Shown here in pieces: positions 31,174-42,593 of a stretch of DNA of 64,000 nt; within the stretch, counting starts at the first letter, position 1, and the number at the start of each line of letters is the position of its first letter. Under the pieces are notes generated by a model. It saw only the letters and a list, made by a program, of their open reading frames with translations, made no database searches and was not told where the DNA came from. A program made the translations under genes and the position numbers. This stretch comes from Conchocele bisecta. Taxonomy: Eukaryota > Mollusca > Bivalvia > Lucinida > Thyasiridae. The stretch lies in contig CM055274.1 in NCBI GenBank assembly GCA_029237695.1, forward strand, positions 65,097,484 to 65,161,483, written 5' to 3'.

Positions 31174-33640
31174 GTGAGCTTCTATCCTAGACAACTGGTG
31201 AGCTTCTACACTACACAAGGTGAGTTTCTACACTAGACTCAAGGTGGGCTTCTACACTAAACAACAGGTGGGCTTCTACACTAGACTCAAGGTGGGCTTC
31301 TACACTAGACTACAGGTGGGCTTCTACACTAGACTCAAGGTGGGCTTCTACACTAGACTACATGTGGGCTTCTACACTAAACAACAGGTGGGCTTCTACA
31401 CTAGACTCAATGTGGGCTTCTACACTAGACTACAGGTGGGCTTCTACACTAGACTCAAGGTGGGCTTCTACACTAGACTACAGGTGGGCTTCTACACTAG
31501 ACTCAAGGTGGGCTTCTACACTAGACACCAGGGAGCCGTTTCACTAAACTTCTTACGACTAAAATGTTCGTAAGTGCAGATTTAGAATAGTCTGTAAATG
31601 TCAATTGATGGATTTACATTTATTGCTCAATAAATGTAAATCCAATACCTGTTTACAAGAACACATTGTTATTGTGAAATTTACAGACCATCATAATTTT
31701 GCACTTACGAACATTTTAGTCGTACAACGTTTAGTGAAACGGCCCCCTGGTGGGCTTCTAAACTTGACACAAGGTGAGCTTTTACACTAGACAACAGGTG
31801 GGCTCCTACACTAGACAACAAATAGGCTTCTACACTAGACAAAATGTGGGCTTCTACAGTAGACACATGGTGAGCTTCTACATTAGGCACAAGGTGGGCT
31901 CCTACACTACACACAAGGTGACCTTCTACTCTAGACACAAGGTGGGTTTCTACACTAGACACAAAGTGGGCTTTTACAGTAGACAACAGGTGGACTTCTA
32001 CACTAGACACAAGGTGGACTTCTACCCTAGACACCAGGTGAGCTTCTACACTATACAAAAGGCGAGCTTCTACACTAGACACAATGTGGACTTCTACATT
32101 AGACACAAGGTGAGCTTCTACACTAGACACAATGTGGACTTCTACACTAGACACAATGTGAGCTTCTACACTATACAAAAGGTGAGCTTCTACACTAGAC
32201 ACAATGTGGGCTTCTACACTAGACACAATGTGGACTTCTACACTAGACACAAGGTGAGCTTCTACACTATACAAAAGGTGAGCTTCTACACTAGACACAA
32301 TGTGGGCTTCTACACTAGACACAATGTGGACTTCTACACTAGACACAAGGTGAGCTTCTACACTATACAAAGTACAAAAGGTGAGCTTCTACACTAGACA
32401 CAATGTGGGCTTCTACACTAGACACGTGGTGGGCTTCTACACTAGACACAATGTGGACTTCTACCCTAGACACCAGGTGAGCTTCTACACTATACAAAAG
32501 GTGAGCTTCTATACTAGACACAATGTGAGCTTCTACACTAGACACAAGGTGAGCTTCTACACTATACAAAAGGTTTGAGGCTACACTAGGACACAATTGG
32601 GTGGTTCTTCACTTGACACGTGGGTGGGCTTCTACACTGACACAAAATGTGGACTTCTCCGCTAGACACCAGGGAGTTCTACACTATACAAAAGGGTGGA
32701 GTTTACAATAGACACAAGGTGAGCTTCTAACCACTGGGAACACAATTGATTCTACATATACAATAAAATGAGCTTCTACACTAGCACCAATGGTGGGCTT
32801 CTACACTAGACACAATGTGGACTTCTACGCTAGACACAGGTGAGCTTCTCATAATACAAAAGGTGAGCTTCTACAGAACACAATTGAGCGTTTACACTAG
32901 ACACAAGGTGCTTTCTACACTATACAAAAAAGTAGAGGCTTCTACACTAGACAAAAGGTGGGCTTTCTAACATAGACAAAGGTGGATTCTACACTAGACA
33001 CAGGTGGGCTTACTGCACTAGACAAAGGTGCTTCAACACTAGATACAAGGTGGGCTTCTACACTAGATACAAGGTGGGCTTCTACACTAGACACTCTACA
33101 CTAGACACAATGTGAGTTACTACAGTAGAGAACGTGTGGGCTTCTACACTAGACACAAGGTGAGCTTCTACACTAGACAAACGGTGAGCTTCTACAGTAA
33201 TGTGACCTACACTAGACACAATGTGGGCTTCTGCACTAGACACAAGGTGGGCTTCTACACTAGACACAAGGTGGGCTTCTACACTAGATACAAGGTGGGC
33301 TTCTACACTAGACACTCTACACTAGACACAATGTGAGTTACTACAGTAGAGAACTTGTGGGCAACTACACTAGACAACAGGTGAGCTTCTACACTAGACA
33401 TCAGGTGGGATTCTACCCATGGGGGCATCTACAGTAGACACATGGTGGGCTTCTACACTAGACATAAGTTGGTCTTCTACTCTACACTAGACACACGGTA
33501 TGCTTCTTTCTACACTAGACACAAGGTGACTGTCTACTCTACAGTAGACACATGGTGGGTTCTACATCACACACAATGTATGCTTCTACAGTAGGCACAT
33601 GGTGACTGCTAGTAGACACAAGGGAGCAATGGTAGCTAGT
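31174..33640 (+). repeat. 24-bp minisatellite derived from the exon 2/intron junction
   Basis: The intron opens with GTGAGCTTCTATCCTAGACA and repeats as about 90 copies of (G)GTGGGCTTCTACACTAGACA + CAA. The exon end CGCTTCTACGCTAGACACAA|G|GTGAGC, split across the junction, is the same unit. Most copies keep CAAGGTG(A/G)GC, so each carries a 5' splice-site-like sequence. Unit subtypes are local: ACTCAAGGTGGGC to 31527, ACACAATGTG/ATACAAAAGGTGAGC from 31751 to 32570 with a four-unit (96-bp) higher-order repeat at 32161-32370, and indel-rich copies at 32570-33020. Both strands stay open because the unit lacks stops in two frames; these frames are not genes. It is interrupted by a MITE at 31528-31750. 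Confidence 0.9.
31528..31750. mobile_element. MITE inside the minisatellite
   Basis: The left end CCAGGGAGCCGTTTCACTAA faces its near reverse complement at the right end, with inverted similarity over about 53 bp and a central palindrome (ATTTACATTTATTG / CAATAAATGTAAAT). The flanking minisatellite resumes directly on both sides, which dates the insertion after the array had expanded. Confidence 0.85.
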
Positions 33641-33791
33641 AGGGGGTGTCTTCTACTATAGCACCCTTTATTGCCCTGCTACAAATGAGTCTTGATGTCT
33701 GCTTGACAAAAAATCATGTGCAGCTGAAAATGAAGTTGAGATTTAACTCATGCCAAGTGAAGTTTTATAATGAAACAAGACATTTTTCTAG

Positions 33792-33909
33792 GGTGTATCA
33801 TTTGAGATGGGTGTGGTAACGGTGGACCCGCAGACACCGTCGTTTGATCCCAGCCCACTGAAGACATACATTGCTGCCCTTGGGCTGCCCTACTTCTATG
33901 AGTCACAGT
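33792..33909 (+). CDS. ttcA-like: TtcA-like PP-loop protein, exon 3
   Basis: The acceptor TTTTTCTAG|GGT and donor CACAGT|GTAAGT bound 118 bases: 39 codons plus one base. It reads GVSFEMGVVTVDPQTPSF followed by DPSPLKTYIAALGLPYFYESQ (written here in two parts). The V-T-V-D-P-Q-T-P-x-x-D-P-S-P-L segment and the P-Y-F-Y-E-x-Q end are characteristic of one branch of TtcA-like proteins, lying between the PP-loop and the CxxC segment. The leftover T joins GT of the next exon as a Cys codon. Confidence 0.92.
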
Positions 33910-34026
33910 GTAAGTCTCAGTCTTACATTCCAGTGGTAAATCTTGTTGGTATACAACATAATAGACCAGTTAGTAGTTCAATTTCATTTGCTTGTACAGT
34001 ACAGGCAACGCAATACCCGCATATTT

Positions 34027-35396
34027 ATTAGCCGATCTATTTATAGATCGGCTAATATATTGGTCATCCATCGAATTCTGAAAAAGTTTGTAGCAACCCT
34101 TTTCTCCGCTATTCGGTAATCTACGAACGCGAATTTTGCTGTATCACTTCCAAATTGCATCAACTGATAAAGTTTGCATTTTTGGCAATTATCTCCGTTT
34201 AAAACTTTAAATATAGCCAAATAACACAATTTTGAATACGTAATGAGCTGAACGCCGGAAGAGATTGAACCCGGAAGTTGTTGTTGTTGAAGTCCATAGT
34301 TGGCTCTAATGGCCATATACGCCAACATACGCCGATTATTGGGCTAATTTAAACTTTTATTTATTAAACAGAACGAGTTTCAGCCACGTATAATCGCGTA
34401 AAATGTATTTATTCGGCTAATTTATAATCGACCTCTGCTCAAAATGTCCTCCGACTAGTAACCCCAGCATCTCGGGTTTATCCCATTGGATCGCGTATGC
34501 GTGTCATTTGACGCTAGTTAATATTCACAAAATTTTCCACCAATCAAAACGAAGAATTGCCCTTCATAGCGAACTTTGATTTGTTTACGTATCATGCAGG
34601 GATGGCAGGGATGCATCCAGCACACGCGATTGCGGCAATCCCCTTTAATTATTGTCAATGCCGCAAATTATTGATTGTCTTGCGCCCGACATCGCGCAAA
34701 AAATCACGGATGGCCCCTTTTTAAATGACCAGTGCGCACATTAAAAAAACGTAATTTACTATTTAAGCAGGGCTGCGTATTTAAATCATTGGAAGGCGTG
34801 CAGGCGAGTTTGTGCGGCCGTTGAACGTAAGCTTCGAGTCGATTTAAACCATTTAAATCGATAAACAAGGGATAAACAAGTGACAACGTTATCAAGGCCA
34901 ATCTGGGCATGTGCCTGAATACGCATGATGTCAATTCGACTGGTACATTTTGTTGAGTATGTTAATTAATGGTCACTTTGTTAAGTAAGATTTGCATTCG
35001 ACTGAACTGGTGAATGGGATATCCCTTTGCTAAAAATATGTTTCTGCATGCCTAACTAATATCATGACCGTAGCTCCGTGTTATTATTATATTACATTTC
35101 CGTAAACTGTGTTGACAATATTGTGGCAATATGTGGACCTGTGCAGATATATGTAGATGAATATAGGACTATTAAAAAAAAATCCGGGCTCCGGTAGCGA
35201 GCATTATTTTTCAATTTTGTTTATTTTTTTTTTTATTTTTTTTTAACAAATTGATCAATTTTTTTTCTACATCAAATTTTATTTCCTATTAATATTGTTT
35301 TCGGGCCCCAATTTTTCTAATAGAATTCAATTTTTTTTCTTGAGAATTTGGTTGGGGAGGAAATCAACACTTGAACCCTGATTTGATCGGCTAATA
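34027..35396. mobile_element. Element with TTAGCCGATC ends
   Basis: TATTAGCCGATC at the left faces GATCGGCTAATA at the right. The left end also contains its own palindrome (34028-34055). The interior has no recognisable transposase and contains a block (35082-35200) repeated at 51985-52100. Confidence 0.5.
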
Positions 35397-36657
35397 ACAT
35401 CATGCTCTGCATGACTTTTCATTTTGTTATTTCCGCAACCAATTTAACTTTCGCGCGGAATATTGCCGCAATCTCTCGCAAAACTTCCCGTGGCCATTTG
35501 CGGCATAAGGAAAAAATGCCGAAAAGTTAGCGTGGTGTTTCCACGCTGTAATAATTGCGGCGTTTTTCGACATTGTGTTACTACTTTGTACATTGTCAAA
35601 ATGACTCGGCAAAGTGCGACATCCTGCATAAAGCATGCATGTTTCGCCTCACAATGCAAGCTAATGTATTGTAGAAACTGAAACTGAAAGTAAGCCTAAA
35701 CGCAGGTCTGTTCACGGTAGCACGTACATGTCGACTATATGTTCACATTCTTATGGTGGCTCATTAGGGATATTTCCTTTTGTTTACTCTCCGCGAAGGA
35801 ACGTAAATTTTACTCTAAATATTCATTGTTTCCAGTTCACAACCTTAAAATTAATTTATATGTCCCGAAAGAACGATAATTAGCATTCCTTAAAAGCTTC
35901 GAAACGTAATTTAATTGTAGTAAATGTAATGATGTTTTTTTTTCTTTGCCGACACGTGTTCATCCAAGGTGTGCTAATTATTGTTTCTTCGCAGATGCAG
36001 CGTAGAAACAAATTCCGTTTGTTCAAGTGTACGGCTTCAAGACGAAAAATACTTGAAGTCAATGTGTATTATAACAGTATTATAATCACGTTTTGCAATC
36101 AATGGTTATTGATTTATTTTATGTAAATTAACCTTTTTGTCTCATCGCGTCGACAGGTCAAGAAACAAATATTTAGAGGAATAAATTCACGTTCCTTCAC
36201 GGGGTGGAAACTAAATTTAAGGTTCTTAGTTATCGTTTCTACGCATATAAACGAAGGTAAAAAGTAAAAGTTAACAGGTTTAACGTCCCAGCAACAGTTA
36301 AGGTCATATAGAGACGGGAACACAGTTATTCTCATCCGACAGACCAATGGGATGGAAATACTATGAATATACTATGAAAGTATTTTTGATGCATAAGGCG
36401 ATGTTTAAAGCCGCAACCTCCAGATTGAAAGTCAGATGTTCTACCCCTAGTCCACATGCCATCCCTTTTAAATGAAGGAAAGAAATGCCCCTAACGAGTG
36501 ACCATACATACTTGGAATAACAGCTGACGTAACAGCGGTAAATTGAAATGGTGTACGTGACAATTGACATTTACGTTCCAACAAGATTTTCACAGTGTGT
36601 AATCGATCGTATTTCCTCTCCACCATCTGGAACCGAACTCGAGAAACACTCGTTTAT
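35397..36657. other. No gene recognised
   Basis: Mixed-composition sequence with short frames on both strands, none resembling a protein family. TTCCTTCGCGGAG/GAACGTAAATTT-type blocks near 35770-35820 recur in inverse orientation near 36190-36220. Confidence 0.4.
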
Positions 36658-37505
36658 TATGCCCCACCACGATAGTGGAGGGGGCATTTAGTGTTACCCT
36701 TGTCCGTCCCGTCCCGTCCCGTCCCGTCCCGTCCCGTCCGTCACAAAACTTTAATGCTCGGGTAAATGTCTCATAATTTCTTCATCCTTCGACCGATCTG
36801 CTTCATATTTATATACACATTGCTCTAATGGTCCTCTACCGCACTGTGCCACATTCGTCCTGCCCCCGCCAAGCCCAGGGTCAAGATCACATACTTAGTG
36901 CTTCAAAAACTTTAACGCTCAGGTAAATATCTTATAATTTCTGTTTTCTTTCATGGATCAGCTTCATACTTCATATACGCATTGCTCTAATGGTCCTCTA
37001 CTGTCCTGTGCCAAATCCACGTTCGTCCTGTCCCGCCAAGCCCAGGGTCAAGGTCACATACTTAGTGCTTCAAAAACTTTAACGCTCGGGTAAATATCTT
37101 ATAATTTCTGTTTCCTTTCACGGATCAGCTTCATACTTCATATACGCATTTCTCTAATGGTCCTCTACTGTTCTGTGCCAAATCCACGTTTGTCCTGCCC
37201 CCGCCAAGCCCAGGGTCAAGGTCACATACTTGGTGCTTCAAAAACTTTAACGCTCGGGTAAATATCTTATAATTTCTGTTCCCTTTCACGGATCAACTTC
37301 ATACTTCATATGCGCATTGCTCTAATGGTCCTCTACTGTCCTGTGCCAGTTCGTCCTGCCTCCGCCAAGCCCAGGGTCAAGGTGACATACTTGGTGCTTC
37401 AAAAACTTTAACGCTCGGGTAAAAAAAGAATTTGACTTGGAATTTGGCCTCATTTATTATCAAAGCGATATGTGGGGCATCTGTGTTCTATGAACACATT
37501 TTTTT
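36658..37505 (+). mobile_element. Family C element
   Basis: The head is TATGCCCCACCACGATAGTG plus GAGGGGGCAT (palindromic), followed by a (CGTCC)n tract at about 36703-36740 and four core units of about 165 bp with GCCCAGGGTCAAGGTCACAT. The tail is GTGTTCTATGAACAC (hairpin) and then a T run where other copies have CTAGTTT. Confidence 0.8.
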
Positions 37506-38359
37506 TTTTCTGAATGTGTCAATAGTTTGCCCAGTCTAACAGTTTCTCCAATTACTATGGGCTAGATTCGACATTTCATTCCATGTCAGACCGCCGGTTT
37601 TCGGTGATAGTACTGTCAACAATTTAAAAAAATATGGACGGACGGACACCCGGACGTCATTGTGATCACTATGTCTCGCTTTCCGCAAGCGGGCTCGACA
37701 ATAATACTATTATTCGTACAAAATATAAATGGTGTTGTCTTAGGAGACTATTCTAATGTGCTGCCAAAACGTGTTATTAAGAAATCGATTAAAGGTGACA
37801 AAAAGCACCAATATTTCTTTTTTTACAAAATGTTACAATCATCTAAGGAGACGATTCTCATGTGTTGCCAAACATATTTTATTAAGAAATCAACAAATGT
37901 GAAAAGAAAACATGAATACATTGGTATTTCTTTACAAAAACATATTTTGATAAAATAGGAGACATGTGCTGCCAAACTTGCATTATCAAGAAATCAAACA
38001 AATGTCAAAATGCACTATGTTTAGCTAATGCGTATCAATTTATCTGCGATAACGTGAACGACTACATAGTTTGGTTTTGATATGCTTGTTCCCACCGAAT
38101 TCTACCGTAAATGTCAGACACACTTTGCATGTTTACCGACAGATGATTGTAAACACCATCAGGTGTGTAGCTAGACTGAAAATGATATGTTGCAAATGTG
38201 CTAGTTGGGGATGGGTGAGTACGGCGGCATATTTTTTATACGCCCGTTTGAAAACGGGTGTATTATGTACCCATGCTGTATGGGCGGCGGACGACTCTCG
38301 GGCACAGCTTGTTCTCATGATAGTGATGTATCGCATCGTAGGCATTGACACACACAATC
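37506..38359. repeat. Element fragments incl. hairpin-arm repeats and family K head
   Basis: 37630-37690 is an inverse fragment with (GGAC)n and GCTTTCCGCAAGCGGGC. 37725-37990 holds three copies of a block with CATGTG(T/C)TGCCAAA related to the hairpin arms at 5561-5646. 38225-38330 is a family K head (TATACGCCCGTTTGAAAACG). Confidence 0.5.
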
Positions 38360-38720
38360 TTCTACCCTTTTAGGTCATCGTAATATCACTATCGAGTCCA
38401 TACTACGAAATTACATGTTACGATACTACGATATAGCCATAACACATAGCCACAATGACACGATATCACGATGACGAGACTACAATATTATATTGTAGCA
38501 TCGTAATCGTACTATCGTCATCATAGCATCACTCTATCGTCATCGTACCGTCATGATATCGCACTATCGTCATTGTACCATCGATCTATAGAACTATAGT
38601 CATCATATCGTCATCGTGCATGTCCAACCGGAAGGTGATATCACGATGACGATAGCGATAGTACAATATTTTATCATAGTACATGTATCGTCATCGTGGT
38701 ATCGTGTTCCTAGTATAGAC
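38360..38720. repeat. ATCGTCATCG cryptically simple region
   Basis: About 360 bp are built from jumbled ATCGTCATCG, ACTATCGTCAT and their reverse complements, including facing runs (GATATCACGATGACGATAG against ATCGTCATCGTGGTATCG) that can pair. It is not a regular microsatellite and does not code. Confidence 0.7.
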
Positions 38721-40496
38721 CCGATAGTGAAAATGCGATGGGCTTAACGGAGCACCGTACTCGGCTTCCGTTTTAAATTTCAGGTTGGTGCAAGGAAACA
38801 AAAGTCGTGGGCATGCAAGAGAAGAGGGTGATACAACAGAGATCATTCATTGTCGTACAAGCAGTATAGATTAATAATTAAAAACTGGGTACATCACAAT
38901 TTGCGACTTATCACACGATGGAACGAACTAATACGTTGATACCACTTCCACTGATAGTGGCAAGCATGTATAACGTCTCATTGGCATAAAATACGTCTCG
39001 TTGGCATCATGTCACTCTCCATTGGGCTGATGTATGGATATAGCATGGATATGGATGGAGAAAGGGTGCTGGTGGTTTCGTATAATCCCAAGTTCCTATG
39101 TCGAACTGGTATGGTAAATCATTAGTCTTTGTTAACGACCATGACGACGACACATTTCTGTGAGAGGCCAGCAACAGCACCGGATAGGCACCAACAAACG
39201 CCACCGACGTTATCCACGACGATCAGTAATGATATGTAATACTATGTACATGTATATATGATGATAAAAAAATCCCATTTATTTGCTACCCATCAATATA
39301 AGCAATGACATCTCTTTTGTCCACAAATATATTTTTTTTCAATAAACATGTATTGGCAGTACACGAGAATCATCTCCTAAGACGATTATCATGTTTTGTC
39401 AAGTTATGTTTTTGTTGTCAAGAAATACTGATGTTTGTCCACATTTGTTCTATTTCTTAATAAAAACATGTTTTGGCAGCACATGAGAATCGTCTCATAA
39501 GACAATGTGTATGTGTCCTGTTCATGTGACAACCTCGCGTTTTCGCCATTTCGCGCATAGGTTGAGATCGCAAAAACGCAAAGAGTGATCGCAAGATTTT
39601 GTATTCAATCTCGCATTTTCGCAACCTCGCCGTGTTATCTCGCGTTTTTGCTTCGTTATCTCGCATGCGTGTTGGAAGTACAGTCTACACACATGCATGC
39701 GCAAAGCACAATTTCAACACGCATGCTTTCGACACATGCATGAGCAAAACAAACCCGAAGTTACAGAACCGTGCCGTAACCCTGATGAACATTGGACATG
39801 TCGCTATTGTGTATTATTTTGAGTTGTACTGACAGACGAGTTGGTTGAAGGGAGAAACGGAGGTCGGTCATAAAATCAACGAATAATAACGGGACCGTTA
39901 CAATTTCAATCCTCTAAGGTAATAATCGCACTTTCCATTTACCAATATATTGGCAATGGATACTTATGACCGTTTTTACGCTGTCTGCAAATTTCAATTG
40001 GAAAAATATAATATTATATTTATATATAAACGTGACGTCGGCAATGTAATACATGTGTATAGGCTGATGTTACGATACAGATATTTTCCGTTAAAGTTTT
40101 GTTAAATTTATATAAAATGTATACACATGTACTACATGTACCTATCGGTGCCAATTCGCGTGGAATGTGCAATAAACGATATTTGACCTTAAAGAAATTG
40201 CATGAATACTCCTCAAAATATGAAGCAAAACACCGCATTTTCTGTCGATCAAAACACCGCAAATTGCAGCAAATGTGTTGATTTATTTTATCGATTGCGG
40301 GGAATACCGCGGGAGGTTTGCAGGGTTTTGCTGCAAAACAGCAGTTTGCCTCAAACTGTAGGAGTTTCCGCGCTACCGAAAAAAATATGCGGGTTTTGCG
40401 GGGCCTGTACTGTATTACGGGAGCCTGCGAAGGATAATTTAATGATGGGGTCCTTAACCAAAATCCTGATGTCCCTGGTGTGACCCTCATGTACAT
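38721..40496. other. No gene; scattered repeats
   Basis: 39330-39520 has two copies of a CAGCACATGAGAATCGTCTC-type block. 39525-39690 is a run of TCGCGTTTTCGC-like motifs (at least six). The rest is AT-rich with no supported coding frame. Confidence 0.45.
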
Positions 40497-40980
40497 ATTT
40501 ATCCCCTCGCCGATAGGCAAGAGGGGATATAGCGTTAGTCCATATATGAACGTATGTATGTACATGATTATGTCAGTAACACCTTTCATTTTTAGCGTGC
40601 CTTTCGAAGAAAAGAGTGCTTATGGCATACCCCCGGCGTAGTAGTCGGCGTCCGTCCGTATGGCCGTCTTCAAAAATTATTTTCTTTTCACCAAACATTT
40701 TGATATTTCACACATGCCTTTCTCTAATGATTCTCTATCATACTGTGACAAATCCACAATGCTCAGACCCCCCGCAAGCCCCAAGGTCAAGGTCACAGTC
40801 TTATTGCTTTCATAAACTTAACCTTTCACCTCACTTGATATTTTGCACAGTCCTTCCTCTAATGGTTCTCTATCATGCCATGGCAAATCCACGACCCTCA
40901 GACCCCCGCTAACCCCAAGGTCAACGTCACAATCTTTCTTAACTTAAAGGTACATGCCCACTCAGTAGGCACAAAAAACG

Positions 40981-42305
40981 AAAGAATCTCACAGAATTGG
41001 AGGCCGTCGGGCGTGGATTATCGGTCATATTTGGCCGATAGCTGATCGCCAGCTCAAACTAATGTCGTGCACCATGACCATATACATTAGAAAAAAAACT
41101 TTTTAGCGAAGCTCATGTGAGCTATTGTTACCGCAATGTGTCCGTCGTCGTCCGTTTTCCGTCCGTGAACATTTTCAAACGTCTTCTCCTCGGTAATCAT
41201 TGGGCCTATAGTCACCAAACTTCATGGTCATGGTCCTTAGTTAGGGGGATTACAAAATTGTTAAAATGACGTCATTACGTAATCCAAGATGGCCGCCATC
41301 TAAAAATAGCACAAATTCTTCAAAAATCTTCTTCTCAAGAACCGCCAACCGGATTTCGAGAAAACATGGTAGGAATGATCGATGTACAATGCTCTTTCAA
41401 AGTTGTTAAAATGGTGACCCCGGGGTCAAAAATGGGCGTGGCCCGTGGGGTCAAATTGGGGTCAAATTTTATTTTTGACCGAATATGGTCATGTCTATAT
41501 CAAATCGAAGGTATCAAAGAGGCGATCGCTCTGGCACATTTTTTGTCAAAATTGGATGGTCATGTCATCCAATATGACACCGAAAGGTCAAAAGGTCGTT
41601 CTTTTATTAGAGATTTCAAAATTCTTCTTCACACGAACCGCTTGGCCCATGGGTTATGGTCCATGGGTGAAGCCTTTTCAGATTTGTTAAAACGGAGGTC
41701 GTCGCTAATCCAAGATGGCCGCCGTCTAAAAATAGCACACATTCTTAAAAAATCTTCTTTTCATGAACTGCCAGCCGGATTTGAAGTATTTTCAGATTTG
41801 GTAAAATGAGTCATTGCTTAATCCAAGATGACCGCCATCTAAAAATAGCACAATTTTTTTAAAACACATATGAATGTCACATTCTCCTCTGGTGTTCATG
41901 GAGTCAGGTGACCGAATTAGGGCCATTATGGCCCTCTTGTTTCTAATTCCATTGCCTTTCATTCATGATTCGCGTACTATCAGATGATGTCTTCCGGAAT
42001 CCCGAAATAGGTTGAATGATGTCATCACAGTTTAGATTTAGCCAATCAGAGATGTTCTTGCATAGAAGCTTCGGTGGTTGTATTATGGAAGATGGAGCAT
42101 TGACCCGGTTCCAGATAATGAACGAAATTAGAAAAGTGTTTTTTAGATCGGTGAACGATCACAATTGGACGAACTTTGTATGGTTTGAGTTTCTAATGTA
42201 TATGGTCATGGTGCATGACATTAGTTTGAGCTGGCAATCAGCTATTGGCCAAATATGACCGATAATCCACGCCGGACGGCCTCCGATTCTGTGTGAGATT
42301 CTTTT
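40981..42305. mobile_element. Element with ~115-bp terminal inverted repeats
   Basis: 40981-41093 and 42189-42305 are long near-perfect reverse complements (shared AGCTCAAACTAATGTCGTGC-type and TTGGCC(G/A)ATA(G/T)CTGAT sequence). Between them lie a family J insertion and about 240 bp of non-coding sequence. Confidence 0.75.
41104..41942 (+). mobile_element. Family J element
   Basis: The head AGCGAAGCTCATGTGAGCTA is followed by a CGTCGTCCGT tract, then body blocks with AATCCAAGATGGCCGCC repeated three times at about 400-bp and shorter spacing. The tail GGGCCATTATGGCCC is a hairpin, followed by CTTGTTT. Confidence 0.75.
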
Positions 42306-42593
42306 GTACACGCAAATTTCGCTTTGGATGGGGTATACAAAATGCGAATAACTTGATAACGGCTGGAAACGGCTGGAAACAGCGATTTTAAGTGAGTATA
42401 TTCATGCACCTAAGACCTTTTTCGATTGCCAGACACAAGTCATAAAACTAATTGATGTTTATTGTGTTTGTGGGAGTCAGAAACAAGGGGGCTTTTCCCA
42501 TATTAACCGTACTCTTACTAAACTTCTATTAACGTCATGTACAGTACGATACCAGGTGGGTGGGGTAATGGGATTTTTTTAATAGGCATTTTT

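Noticed and set aside
31220..33336. Open frames on both strands with FYTRHK or VEAHLVSS repeats
   Set aside because: They follow from a 24-bp unit without stop codons and lie in the intron between two well-supported exons. They are treated as minisatellite, although short read-through from the donor is possible.
31051..33909. Bacterial contamination as the source of the TtcA-like gene
   Set aside because: The conserved segments are split by GT-AG introns with matching phases and lie among animal-type repeats.
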